Shown here one piece after another: positions 46,912 to 55,188 of a stretch of 64,000 nucleotides of DNA (position 1 is its first letter; each line of letters begins with the position of its first letter). Made by a program: the position numbers and the translations under genes. The stretch lies in assembly GCF_900113135.1 (NCBI RefSeq), contig NZ_FOOH01000017.1, positions 1-64,000 on the forward strand. Direction: 5' to 3'. Under the pieces are notes generated by a model. It saw only the letters and a list, made by a program, of their open reading frames with translations, did not search any database and was not told where the DNA came from. Source of the DNA: Salegentibacter agarivorans. Lineage in GTDB: Bacteria; Bacteroidota; Bacteroidia; Flavobacteriales; Flavobacteriaceae.

Positions 46912-49900
46912 TTAATGCTTCATCATTATTTTCGCCCATAGGTTATTTGGATATATGTTTATTGCCGTTTTAAACTCTTGCTTTGCTTTACCTGAATTTT
47001 TTAAGCCTTTATAGCCAAGTGCTTCCAGGTAGTAGGCATAAGAAATTGTTTTATTATTTCCCAGTGTAGCCTGTGCAACTCCGATGGATCTGTTATCTGA
47101 ATCACCTTCCCTAAGCTTTTTTCCTTTAGTGATTAAGTTTTCGAAAATCTGTTTTGCTTTTTCGGGTTGATTAAGTTTCTCAAATGCTTTGCCTTGGAAA
47201 TAAAGTAGATCGGTCATTCCTGGACCATTTTGAGATGTAATACTTTTCTCATAACTTCTTTGAGCCTGTTTGTTTTCACCCATTTTCTGATAAGCCTCTC
47301 CCATAAAATAATAGATCATCGCATTTTTTTCATCGTGTAGAGGCTTTCCTACTTCAAGATTTTCTGGATATAGAAGAGCTTTATTTAATTCATTAATTGC
47401 AATTTCGATTTGGTTATTCTTCAGCAATTCCATAGCTTGAAGGGTATGAGCGTTCACGTAGCTCCAGTAAGTTTCTCTTCCGCCTTCCCAGGTTCTAAAG
47501 TGATAATTTTCCAGAAAGTTAATAGCCTCCTCATAGTCGCCATTAAGGTTTAATAATTTTATATAAGCTTTGGGTGCCGCAACATCCTTTTTTACCACAT
47601 CCAAGTTGTCTCTGAGAATTGCTAAGATGTTCTTATAGTCGCGCCTGGACTCATCATAGTATCGTGATAATTCATCAAACCAAAGAGGGTGGGAATTATC
47701 CCGGGAAATTGCTTTGGTTAAATAGTTTATGGCCTGCTCAGGATCTTTTTGATGATAAAATGTCCCAAAAGCAAGGTTACGCCAGGCCATAGAAAAAGAG
47801 CTGTTCAATTCAATGGCTTTTTTCCAGTAAGTCATGGCCTGCTCAGGTCTTTTGTCATAAAGCAGGTTTCCTAATAAGTAATTTGCCGTAGCATCAGAAT
47901 TATCTCTTTTCAGCGTATTTTTAAGTACTTTTTCAGTTTCCGCTCTGTAAGGAAATACAAATTTTAATGAAGCGGTTCTGGCCATTTTTTGCATCCTTAT
48001 AGTTTTTTGAATATTTCCAGATTTTGCATAAAACCAGGAAAGATAATAAGGGATCAATGGATTCTTCGGATTTTCAATTTCAGATAACAAAGAAATTCCT
48101 TCATTAAATAATCCTGCATTCATATAGCGGGTGGCGACTTCTATATAGTTATTTTCGACATCCTGCATATTTTTATGCCAATTACCAAGCGAAGCCTTAC
48201 CCTGTAAAATGCTTTTTTCGTATAAGGCTGAGAAGTCGAGTGGATCATAAGCCAATAAGCCATCGATCAATTCCATTGCTTTATCCGGTTTTCCTAATTT
48301 TCGTAGGATGGCACTATATAGAGTATTAATTCTGCCATCTTTGGTATTGGTTGAATAAGCGGCCTTTATATGTTCCAATGCCTTTTGATAGTTTCCTTTT
48401 TTAGTTTCCAGTTGTGCTAATTCGAAGTTAGCAGAAGACAACCATTGATAATACCAGGTAGCTCGACCCAAATTTTCGTATGCCTTCTGGTCAAGTCCTA
48501 ATGCTTTCTGCGCAAGTCCCATATAATAGTAGAGCTCTCCTTCTTTTGGTTGATAGTATTTCACTTTAAGTGTGTGCGCGGCACGTTGAAAATAGGATAG
48601 TGCCTCTTGGTATCTAGTTTGGTTCAATCGCCGTATTCCTAAAGCAATATTTACCCTGTAATCATTTGGTGATATTTTTAATGCGGTTAGATAGTAATGG
48701 TCAGGGTTTATTCCTGCTCTTTTGAATTGTTCTACAAATCGCCCAGTGAGATAGAGTTCTTCTACCGTTTTTAATTCTTCAGGTTTTTTAATTTTTTCCT
48801 GTGGTTCGGGTAATTCGGGTTGTTGAGGTTTATATGGGGAATAGGATACCAGAATATTACCCTGACTATCTTTTAGTTCAAGATGAAGTTTAAATTCATC
48901 TATTTCTTCCTCACTTCTAAATGTGGCTGTAAAAGGAATATTCGGGGCAATTTCCAGATATCTTTTTACCAAAGTATCATTTCCATTCTTTAAAATTAAC
49001 TGAGCATTTTTAAAAACCCTTGTGGTGTTAGCCCCGTAAAAAATTGTATTAGAATTACGCATCTGGAGCGTGATTGAAGCATCTTTAGATGAATTTTTTA
49101 CGATTTCCAAATCGCGAATAGGGTACCAATAATTCTTAGCATCTTTTACCGAGTGTGGAAGTATCCAACTATAATCTGGTTGATTATTGGAGAAGGTGCC
49201 TGTCATTAATTCTACATAGGCTTTACCGTCGTCGGTAAGTTTTCTTCTGGCATTCTGACCTTGCTGTCCTGGGCCAAACTGCCAGAGTTTTGAAGTAGCG
49301 TTTTCAATAGGATCTCCCAGGTGGATCGTCCCGGCATTTTTACCGTAATCATATCCGCCAAGAAATCCTTCTTTAGCTTGCCACATAAATATAGAAACCG
49401 GATTAGGATGATTCTTCCACCAGGTTAGATCGATACCTTGAGTATAATCAATACCATTATAATTTTGATTTGAAACAGGCCATTGTGTGAAACTAGTGTT
49501 GTTATGAAAGACGCCTATCTCCTGGCTGGGAGGCCAAAAAGTTCGAAAGTCATCGTTCGCAGTAATTGCCACATTGGCCCAAAAAAGAAAGTTCTGGGTT
49601 AAGGTATTTGTATTGTTAATACGATAATCTACTTCAATATAGGAACGGCCAGGATGTAAGGTCATTCCCACTACGCCCCGCAGATCCATAGTTTTTTCCG
49701 TCTCACCAATCCAGATAGTAGCACTACCATCTTTATTTTTTACCATTCTATAGTCACTGGGAAGCATCGTAGTAGTTCGGTGATGATGGGGGAAACACCA
49801 TTCAATGCCTCCTGAAACCCAGGCCCCAAGTGTACCTATGAGGTCTGGTTTTATGACGCTATTGGTATGGAATAATTCATGTCCGTTAGTTTTGTCTATT

Positions 49901-50220
49901 GCAGAGAATAATCGACCACCAAAGGCCGGTAAAACTTTAAGTTTGATGTATTGATTTTCTAGGTAGACCATTTCATATTCGGTATCTACAAGTTCACTTC
50001 CTAAATTTGTCTGGGACGGATACGGATAAACTCGGCCCTGCGCCCCTTGAACAGCTCTTCCTGTATAGAAGATAGGGCTGGTTTTATCTTCTCCCATCTG
50101 GTATGTAGGAATTACTTCCGTTCCCTGGTATATTTTCACCTGAGCAATAAGATTTGTACCTATCAATAGTAAAATGATAAGAGCAATCTGTAGAGATCGA
50201 CAAGGTTGTAGATTTTTCAT
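46912..50220 (-). CDS. DUF5107 domain protein with long TPR array
   Basis: The 1102-residue protein has a signal peptide ending NLIAQ. The N-terminal 330 residues are a DUF5107-type beta-supersandwich (KLKVLPAFGGRLFSAIDKTNG, WVSGGIEWCFPHHHRTTTML, a fold related to sugar epimerase and galactosidase domains). A hinge region is followed by about fifteen tetratricopeptide repeats (about 480-1100; for example EALSYFQRAAHTLK, QAMTYWKKAIELNSSFSMAW). A carbohydrate-active or carbohydrate-binding role is likely from the fold and the locus, but no activity is established that I can vouch for. It is divergent from the HTH protein at 50419, and 128 bp separate its stop from the susC start. Confidence 0.85.
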   Translation of the reverse strand: MKNLQPCRSLQIALIILLLIGTNLIAQVKIYQGTEVIPTYQMGEDKTSPIFYTGRAVQGAQGRVYPYPSQTNLGSELVDTEYEMVYLENQYIKLKVLPAFGGRLFSAIDKTNGHELFHTNSVIKPDLIGTLGAWVSGGIEWCFPHHHRTTTMLPSDYRMVKNKDGSATIWIGETEKTMDLRGVVGMTLHPGRSYIEVDYRINNTNTLTQNFLFWANVAITANDDFRTFWPPSQEIGVFHNNTSFTQWPVSNQNYNGIDYTQGIDLTWWKNHPNPVSIFMWQAKEGFLGGYDYGKNAGTIHLGDPIENATSKLWQFGPGQQGQNARRKLTDDGKAYVELMTGTFSNNQPDYSWILPHSVKDAKNYWYPIRDLEIVKNSSKDASITLQMRNSNTIFYGANTTRVFKNAQLILKNGNDTLVKRYLEIAPNIPFTATFRSEEEIDEFKLHLELKDSQGNILVSYSPYKPQQPELPEPQEKIKKPEELKTVEELYLTGRFVEQFKRAGINPDHYYLTALKISPNDYRVNIALGIRRLNQTRYQEALSYFQRAAHTLKVKYYQPKEGELYYYMGLAQKALGLDQKAYENLGRATWYYQWLSSANFELAQLETKKGNYQKALEHIKAAYSTNTKDGRINTLYSAILRKLGKPDKAMELIDGLLAYDPLDFSALYEKSILQGKASLGNWHKNMQDVENNYIEVATRYMNAGLFNEGISLLSEIENPKNPLIPYYLSWFYAKSGNIQKTIRMQKMARTASLKFVFPYRAETEKVLKNTLKRDNSDATANYLLGNLLYDKRPEQAMTYWKKAIELNSSFSMAWRNLAFGTFYHQKDPEQAINYLTKAISRDNSHPLWFDELSRYYDESRRDYKNILAILRDNLDVVKKDVAAPKAYIKLLNLNGDYEEAINFLENYHFRTWEGGRETYWSYVNAHTLQAMELLKNNQIEIAINELNKALLYPENLEVGKPLHDEKNAMIYYFMGEAYQKMGENKQAQRSYEKSITSQNGPGMTDLLYFQGKAFEKLNQPEKAKQIFENLITKGKKLREGDSDNRSIGVAQATLGNNKTISYAYYLEALGYKGLKNSGKAKQEFKTAINIYPNNLWAKIMMKH

Positions 50221-50418
50221 TTCAGTTTATTACATTAAGAGTTAATACCGGGAAATAGAAGTAAAAAACGCTATAGAGTCTTAGTCATTTTCCTTACTTT
50301 TATAAAAACCTAACCGACTTTTATAAAAACTTCATCAATCTTATGGATTTATTCACAAAACTTTATATATATAGGCTATTCAAAGCCTGTGCAAAGTTTT
50401 GTATAGCTTTGAATACCT
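50221..50418. promoter_or_regulatory. Divergent promoter region with a 21-bp-spaced direct repeat
   Basis: The 14-mer ACTTTTATAAAAAC occurs twice, at 50296-50309 and 50317-50330, exactly 21 bp apart (two helical turns). It is nearly palindromic at its core (TTTTATAAAA). A TAGCTTTG at 50404-50411 fits TAnnTTTG but is only eight bases from the ATG at 50419. The repeats are a good candidate operator for a dimeric regulator, perhaps the divergent HTH membrane protein itself. Confidence 0.55.
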
Positions 50419-51705
50419 ATGAATGACCATAAATACATACAATTTTGTTTAAGTCAGATCGAAAAAAAATTAGGCTGGGGAAAGTCCGATTCGTGGAAGG
50501 AATCCGAATTTATAGGCTTATCTGAAATAATCTTTAAAGAAACTGAGATTTCAATAAGTCCACATACCCTAAAGAGGCTTTATGGAAAAATCAAGTATAA
50601 AGAACACTATAATCCGCAGCGCGCTACCAAGGATGCTCTAGCTAAATTTACAGGACACACTAATTGGATAGCATTTATAAATTACTATGATCGCGAGAAT
50701 GGTAGTGAACCAGGGAAAATATATTTCTGGAAGAATAAAAAGATAAAGATAGGACTTCTCATTTCCTTGGGTCTAATGATGCTATTATTCCTTCCTCAAT
50801 GGACCGGGGTAATGAATGCCTTTGTCAAAAACGAACAAAAAAGTTCTTATTCTTTTAATACCATTGATACTATTGCCAGCGTACCTTATACGGTATCGGT
50901 AAATTATAGTATTGCAAATATGGCTTCTGATAGTGTTTATCTTGATTTTGATTTTGACCATCCCATCACTGGCCCGGAAATAAAGAAATTAGATAAACAA
51001 CGATCCTTATATAATTATACTTATCAGATTCCTGGATATTACCATATTAAATTAACCAGCGAGAACCGGATTCTTAGCGGTCAGAATGTATTGGTAACTT
51101 CAGAAGATTGGTTAAGTTATTACTATCCAGAAAACCGGCAGATTCTATGGCTTAATAACCAGATAAATAATATAAATAATGATGGATATTTATATCAATC
51201 TCCTGAAAATTTAATGAATAATGGATTTGATATTACTTCCGTATACTATGTAGACAATCAATTGTTTAAAGACTTTGGGATTGATGGGGATAATTTCGAA
51301 ATGGAATTAAGGTTCAAGAATTCAGGTGAAACTGGTGGAATATCCTGTTATGATTTTGTTTTAACCTTATTGTGTGAAAAGGACTTTTCCCATTTCAAAC
51401 TAATGGAAAAGGGGTGTTCAAGTTATTCTGGGATAAAGGTTGGGGAGTTAGATTTAAATGGGGTCGATCAGGATCTTTCATCATTAACTTTTGATCCTAA
51501 ATGTTGGATCGATCTCAATGTAGTAGTAAAAGCACAAACAGTTAATATTATAATTAACGACGAATTAGTTCTTTCGAAACCGTATAAAGGTTCTAATGGA
51601 AACATTGTAGGTATAGAACAATTGTTTAAGGGTACCGGATTTTTAGATTATATACGCATAACAGATCTTGGTACACAAAATTCGTTTTCTGATGATTTTG
51701 ATTAG
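50419..51705 (+). CDS. Membrane-anchored HTH-like regulator with extracytoplasmic beta-sandwich domain
   Basis: The 428-residue protein has no signal peptide. Residues 1-90 form a cytoplasmic DNA-binding-like domain seen in many Bacteroidota proteins (QIEKKLGWGKSDSWKESEF, ISPHTLKRLYGKIKYKEHYN, ATKDALAKFTGHTNWIAF). One transmembrane segment (about 108-128) follows, then a PKD-like segment (about 150-215; PGYYHIKLTSENRILSG) and a C-terminal concanavalin/LamG-like fold (about 225-428; ending GTGFLDYIRITDLG). The layout fits a one-component sensor of extracellular glycan that controls the neighbouring genes. DNA binding is inferred from the domain type. Confidence 0.75.
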   Translation: MNDHKYIQFCLSQIEKKLGWGKSDSWKESEFIGLSEIIFKETEISISPHTLKRLYGKIKYKEHYNPQRATKDALAKFTGHTNWIAFINYYDRENGSEPGKIYFWKNKKIKIGLLISLGLMMLLFLPQWTGVMNAFVKNEQKSSYSFNTIDTIASVPYTVSVNYSIANMASDSVYLDFDFDHPITGPEIKKLDKQRSLYNYTYQIPGYYHIKLTSENRILSGQNVLVTSEDWLSYYYPENRQILWLNNQINNINNDGYLYQSPENLMNNGFDITSVYYVDNQLFKDFGIDGDNFEMELRFKNSGETGGISCYDFVLTLLCEKDFSHFKLMEKGCSSYSGIKVGELDLNGVDQDLSSLTFDPKCWIDLNVVVKAQTVNIIINDELVLSKPYKGSNGNIVGIEQLFKGTGFLDYIRITDLGTQNSFSDDFD

Positions 51706-51823
51706 GGGTTTTGAATCATTCTATTTGCAGAGATAGGATGAGTGGTAAATAACCTGGGCCAGATTTACAACTTTAGCTTTCATTACATGAAAATAATAAA
51801 AACCTCAAAATAATCCAACAAAA

Positions 51824-51856
51824 AAGGCTGCCTTTTCAGACAGCCTCTTTTGTTTA
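51824..51856 (+). terminator. Intrinsic terminator after the HTH membrane protein
   Basis: AGGCTG (51825-51830) pairs with CAGCCT (51841-51846), preceded by an A-run and followed by CTTTTGTTT. It lies about 120 bp after the stop at 51705. The A-run on the left side means it could also work for minus-strand transcripts, though the IS982 element now lies there. Confidence 0.7.
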
Positions 51857-51896
51857 AGCATTGAAAAATACTGAAAGAGTAGAGAACTTACCTATA

Positions 51897-52916
51897 ACCT
51901 GAATTCGATCTAAGGATTTAATAGAACAGTGCAATTTGATTGGTTGTTTGAGTTTCAAATTTGATCGCTGGTTTTTTTTCCTGGAAAGAATAGGCTATGA
52001 GACTGGCTACGAGATTTGTAATGAAATTCCCAAAACTTCTGTGCCTGGAATGTTCAGCCTGGCAGATATTTTTGAGCTGGTCGTTGATGGTTTCTATAAT
52101 TGACCTCTTTCGTAACAAGATTTTATCTCGCATGGTCATCAGTACATTCTTCATATTATTTCTGATTCCTGTCACCAAATGTAGTCCCTGATCAAATAGT
52201 AGCGCGGTGAGTTCCTTAGAGAGGTTCCCTTTATCAGCATATAAACTGCCAAAAATCTTCTTTAGAAAATTATCTTGTTTGATAGGTGTTCGGTCATCCA
52301 CATTGGCTTGGGTGATAATAAAATCAAGCAATTCTCCTTTATCATTTACAACGATATGGAGCTTAAATCCATAAAACCATCCCATCGTTGATCTGCCAGT
52401 GGTGGCAATATCTTTGAATACTTTATTATTCTTTATCCGCTTATTTTTACAAGCTCGTATGGGAGTAGAATCTACGAATGAAATTCCGGTACATTCTCCA
52501 AGACAGCAAGTTTTCATATAAAGAGTCAGTGGAAGCATATTGGCCTGCATCAATTCTACAAAGCGGTTGTAAGAAACTGTTTGGGGAAATTCTTTTTGTA
52601 AATGTTCCTGAACATAGTATAAATAGAAGTGTTTAAAGGTGCGATGACCACTCAGGTGAAACAGCACAGTGATGGTTAATATTTCACTGGTAGACATCTT
52701 AAAGGATCGATTTCTTTTGTTTTTACCCCTGGTTAGTGTTGTGCAGGTTCAAAAACTTTACAAAAGTCATCGATAGAACAGAAAATTTCAGTAATTTTAT
52801 CAGTAGAAATCATAAGCAGAAATTAGGTTAGTATTTTGGTTTTCAGATACTTAAATATAACCATATTTCTGCTTTTTTCATGCTAAAAAACTACTTTTCT
52901 TACGTCGAACTCAGGT
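51897..52916. mobile_element. IS982-family insertion sequence with broken transposase
   Basis: The left end ACCTGAATTCGATCTAAG (51897-51914) and the right end read inward, ACCTGAGTTCGACGTAAG (52916-52899), match at 15 of 18 positions. The flanks carry the short direct repeat CTATA (51892-51896 and 52917-52921). The 1020-bp element holds one minus-strand transposase gene. It lies between the glycan loci and the sulfur/efflux genes. Confidence 0.85.
51918..52813 (-). pseudogene. IS982-family transposase, frameshifted near the N terminus
   Basis: The open part (259 residues from the ATG at 52695-52697) has the DDE residues in ISFVDSTPIRACKNKRI, GSLYADKGNLSKEL and KRSIIETINDQLKN. The true start appears to be the ATG at 52811-52813 (MISTDKITEIFCSIDDFC), whose frame hits a TAA after FEPAQH. 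The missing family segment TRGKNKRNRSFKM, leading into MSTSEIL, is in another frame. A frameshift of one or two bases near 52735-52745 therefore splits the gene. The catalytic part alone is unlikely to transpose well. Confidence 0.8.
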
Positions 52917-52944
52917 CTATAGATAGCTTTTAGAACAATATTAT

Positions 52945-53160
52945 CTAATAATTAGATTCTTCTGACCTTACTTCGCAAGTTCCGGTAGAACAATTTCTTC
53001 CCGCACAGGCAAGTCCAAAAAGCCCCATAGCAGCAGGCCAGGCGCCGAGAAGAATACCAATCCATTCTCCTTCAAATGCGCTTTGCACGATTACAAAAGT
53101 TCCTATTAAAAAATAGGCAGCTCTTATCCAGGTCCAACCGGTAGCAATTCTTTTTAGCAT
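52945..53160 (-). CDS. YgaP-like inner membrane protein (DUF2892-type)
   Basis: The 71-residue protein has two hydrophobic segments (AAYFLIGTFVIVQSAF and WIGILLGAWPAAMGLFGLA), the layout of the membrane part of YgaP, where it is fused to a rhodanese domain. A cysteine-rich tail (CAGRNCSTGTC) follows. Here the rhodanese partners are separate genes just upstream, 7 bp away. It may move or sense sulfane sulfur across the membrane together with them (inference). It is the last gene before IS982. Confidence 0.82.
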   Translation of the reverse strand: MLKRIATGWTWIRAAYFLIGTFVIVQSAFEGEWIGILLGAWPAAMGLFGLACAGRNCSTGTCEVRSEESNY

Positions 53161-53167
53161 ATTAAGA

Positions 53168-53482
53168 TTATATTTTACCTTTTAGTGCGGCCCAGCTGCC
53201 GCCGTTATGCACATTTGAGAATCCGTTAGATTTTAGTACACTTTTGGCGGAAGCACTTCTCATCCCCGAAGCGCAACAGGTAATTATTGGCTTATTTTTA
53301 TCTTTTAATTTTTCAAAATTTGCAGATAGTGTTTGCAAAGGAATATTTTTTGATCCTTTAATATGACCGCCCGAGAATTCTGCTTTACTTCTTACATCTA
53401 CGATAATTCCGCCTTCCTGCAGGAGTTCTTTATAATTAGGAGCAGGTTTTATTCCTAAAAGCTCTTTAAGTTTTGAAATCAT
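53168..53482 (-). CDS. Single-domain rhodanese-like sulfurtransferase
   Basis: The 104-residue protein has the rhodanese fold signatures GIIVDVRSKAEFSGGHIKGS and the active-site loop TCCASGMRSA, with the second Cys of the pair in the catalytic position. It ends NVHNGGSW. Such proteins carry a persulfide on the active cysteine and pass sulfane sulfur to acceptors. It lies 2 bp after a second rhodanese gene and 7 bp before the membrane protein. Confidence 0.93.
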   Translation of the reverse strand: MISKLKELLGIKPAPNYKELLQEGGIIVDVRSKAEFSGGHIKGSKNIPLQTLSANFEKLKDKNKPIITCCASGMRSASAKSVLKSNGFSNVHNGGSWAALKGKI

Positions 53483-53484
53483 AA

Positions 53485-53769
53485 TTAGGCTGTTTCTGAG
53501 GTTAAAAAATTAACTTCAAGCCACGATCCGCCATTTACACAATCAAATCCCTTGCTGCTTAGATAATTTGCAGCCTGTCCGCTTCTATTTCCCGAGGCAC
53601 AACATAGAATCAAAGGAGATTCTATTTCTTTTAACTCATCAAGCCTTAGTGGAATTTCATTTAACGGGATATTTACGGCTGTAGAAACACTTCCTCCCAT
53701 AAATTCGTTAACGGTCCTTACATCTACTATTGTTCCCTTATTATTTTTAATTAAATCTTCTGTTTTCAT
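53485..53769 (-). CDS. Single-domain rhodanese-like sulfurtransferase
   Basis: The 94-residue protein shows GTIVDVRTVNEFMGGSVSTAVNIPL and the active-site loop LCCASGNRSG, ending VNGGSW. It is related to the next rhodanese but not a close copy. It is the first gene of a three-gene unit whose promoter, with a Crp/Fnr-like site, lies just upstream at 53830-53876. Confidence 0.93.
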   Translation of the reverse strand: MKTEDLIKNNKGTIVDVRTVNEFMGGSVSTAVNIPLNEIPLRLDELKEIESPLILCCASGNRSGQAANYLSSKGFDCVNGGSWLEVNFLTSETA

Positions 53770-53829
53770 ATTTTAATATTTTATTTGAAAATCATTTTAA
53801 TCTGTATTGAAGAATACAGAATTGAAAGA

Positions 53830-53876
53830 CAAAATTACTACGAATGCCTTCTTGCTACAGTCACTTTTGTTACATA
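53830..53876 (-). promoter_or_regulatory. Promoter of the rhodanese operon with Crp/Fnr-type inverted repeat
   Basis: On the minus strand TAATTTTG (53837-53830) fits the -7 box TAnnTTTG. Exactly 25 bases upstream lies the 3' end of TATGTAACAAAAGT. The inverted repeat is GTAAC-AAAA-GTGAC (53873-53860). Its centre would be about 41-42 bases before the start of transcription, the class II activator position. The leader would be about 55 nt. The same arrangement with the same spacing occurs at 62227-62273. Confidence 0.7.
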
Positions 53877-53901
53877 ACCGATTAAAAAACAAAGAGAAAG
53901 C

Positions 53902-53935
53902 AAAAAAAATCAGGATGGTATAATGACCATCCTGA
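53902..53935 (-). terminator. Intrinsic terminator after the DUF302 gene
   Basis: TCAGGATGGT (53935-53926 on the minus strand) pairs perfectly with ACCATCCTGA (53919-53910) around a 6-base loop and is followed by eight T residues (53909-53902). It lies 30 bp after the DUF302 stop and ends that transcript before the rhodanese promoter. Confidence 0.93.
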
Positions 53936-53964
53936 CATTAAGATTTAAGAAACTTGCTCGAAAT

Positions 53965-54354
53965 CTAAGAAAGTCTTTCAATCACCATTTTTAATTTAGA
54001 GCGCACTTCTTGTGCAACATCTCCAAGTTTGTGGTTTTCTACGGCACTCATAGAAGCCACAGGATCTACTGCAGAAACTTCAGTTTTTCCATCTTCTGTT
54101 TCCTGTACAATTACGTTACAGGGTAGCATGGTGCCAATCTTGCTTTCAGCAGAAATTGCCTGGTGGGCCATTTTCGGGTTGCAGGCTCCAAGAATTCTGT
54201 ACTTTCTAAAATCTACATCGAGTTTCTTTTTGAAAGTTTCTTTTACATCTATTTCAGTAAGAATACCAAAGCCTTCTTCTTTTAATTCTTTGGTCACTTT
54301 ATCTATAGCCTCATCGAATGAATCGTTGAGGACTTTTGAAAAATAATAGCTCAT
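53965..54354 (-). CDS. DUF302 domain protein
   Basis: The 129-residue protein has the DUF302 pattern: KELKEEGFGILTEIDVKETFKKKL, the ILGACNPKMAHQAI segment and TMLPCNVIVQE, with one Cys in each. The domain is common in sulfur-related and oxygen-stress clusters but has no established biochemical role that I can name. It has its own short upstream region and is closed by a strong terminator. It has no signal peptide. Confidence 0.9.
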   Translation of the reverse strand: MSYYFSKVLNDSFDEAIDKVTKELKEEGFGILTEIDVKETFKKKLDVDFRKYRILGACNPKMAHQAISAESKIGTMLPCNVIVQETEDGKTEVSAVDPVASMSAVENHKLGDVAQEVRSKLKMVIERLS

Positions 54355-54533
54355 AATATAAATTTTTTGGTTACCCTTAAAGTTAATTGTTTTCTAGCGA
54401 GGGAAGAAAAAGGAATTATTAATCTTGTGTGAATTTCCTAAGAATTTTTTCTCCTCAAGCTTATTTTTAGAAAATAATCCAGATCCAGTTTAAAACTATT
54501 TTTAAGCTGAATTCCTGGAATCTGCTCGATTAT

Positions 54534-54743
54534 TTAGCACTTCTGGCCGGGCTTCACTTCATCAGTCACTCCCAGCCTTTCCAGGATCTTATCCATAAGA
54601 CACCAGTGCGTAAGGGAGGATTGAAGCAGGTTTGCCCCCACAAAAGCGGTAAACCACAACCAGTTAATATTTACATAAACGGCTAATAAAAGACTTCCAA
54701 GCACAAAAGTTCCTGCAATTCCACGTACAACTCGATTTTTCAT
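54534..54743 (-). CDS. YgaP-like inner membrane protein (DUF2892-type)
   Basis: The protein (69 residues from the ATG at 54743) has two membrane segments, GIAGTFVLGSLLLAVYVNI and WFTAFVGANLLQSSLTHWC, and the LMDKILERLGV ending of the YgaP/DUF2892 type. A longer frame starts at 54776 and overlaps the upstream gene by 17 bp, but it adds 11 residues unlike the family. It is another separate membrane part without a fused rhodanese domain, like 52945. Confidence 0.85.
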   Translation of the reverse strand: MKNRVVRGIAGTFVLGSLLLAVYVNINWLWFTAFVGANLLQSSLTHWCLMDKILERLGVTDEVKPGQKC

Positions 54744-54759
54744 TTTAAAAAATTTTAGG

Positions 54760-55065
54760 TTAGATATAATTTTCAATGTTCACCACGGCAGCTCTAATGG
54801 GATTATTGGTTTCCAGGTTCTCATTAAATTCTGAAACCAATTGGAACAGTAGTTCAATCTTTTCATTTTCGGTAAAAGAGAAGAACATAAGCGATTCGTT
54901 CCCGCCTTTTTCTCCCGGAAACCAACTTCTGGTTGCAATGACCGAATTGGTATTTTTATAACCGTCTATTTCAGTACGGCTGAAGGCTTCAATATTTGCC
55001 TTTTTAAAAATGCTGAGGATCTCTTTTTGAAATTCCGCAACACTTGTTACAATTAGTAGTTTCAT
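54760..55065 (-). CDS. Hypothetical protein, possibly PII/CutA-like fold
   Basis: The 101-residue protein is not firmly recognised. Its start KLLIVTSVAEFQKEILSIFKK, an internal acidic helix and the end NPIRAAVVNIENYI give a beta-alpha-beta pattern like small ferredoxin-fold regulators (PII or CutA1). It has no cysteine and no signal peptide. It lies 123 bp after the RND permease gene and just before the YgaP-like gene, so it may be an accessory of the efflux system. Confidence 0.65.
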   Translation of the reverse strand: MKLLIVTSVAEFQKEILSIFKKANIEAFSRTEIDGYKNTNSVIATRSWFPGEKGGNESLMFFSFTENEKIELLFQLVSEFNENLETNNPIRAAVVNIENYI

Positions 55066-55188
55066 TTTTTTAAGGTCTAATGTTCAAAGTTTAATGGTGA
55101 TTCAGTTCTCAGTTTTAGGTTGTGAGTTATCAGTTATTGCTTTTCCAGCGCTCATCACCGACAACCCACAACTCCAAACTGTCTTACA

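Noticed and set aside
55066-55188. Imperfect repeated TCAGTT/GTTGTGAGTT-like words between the RND gene and the next ORF, as a possible REP element
   Set aside because: The arms pair poorly and only one copy is in the window.
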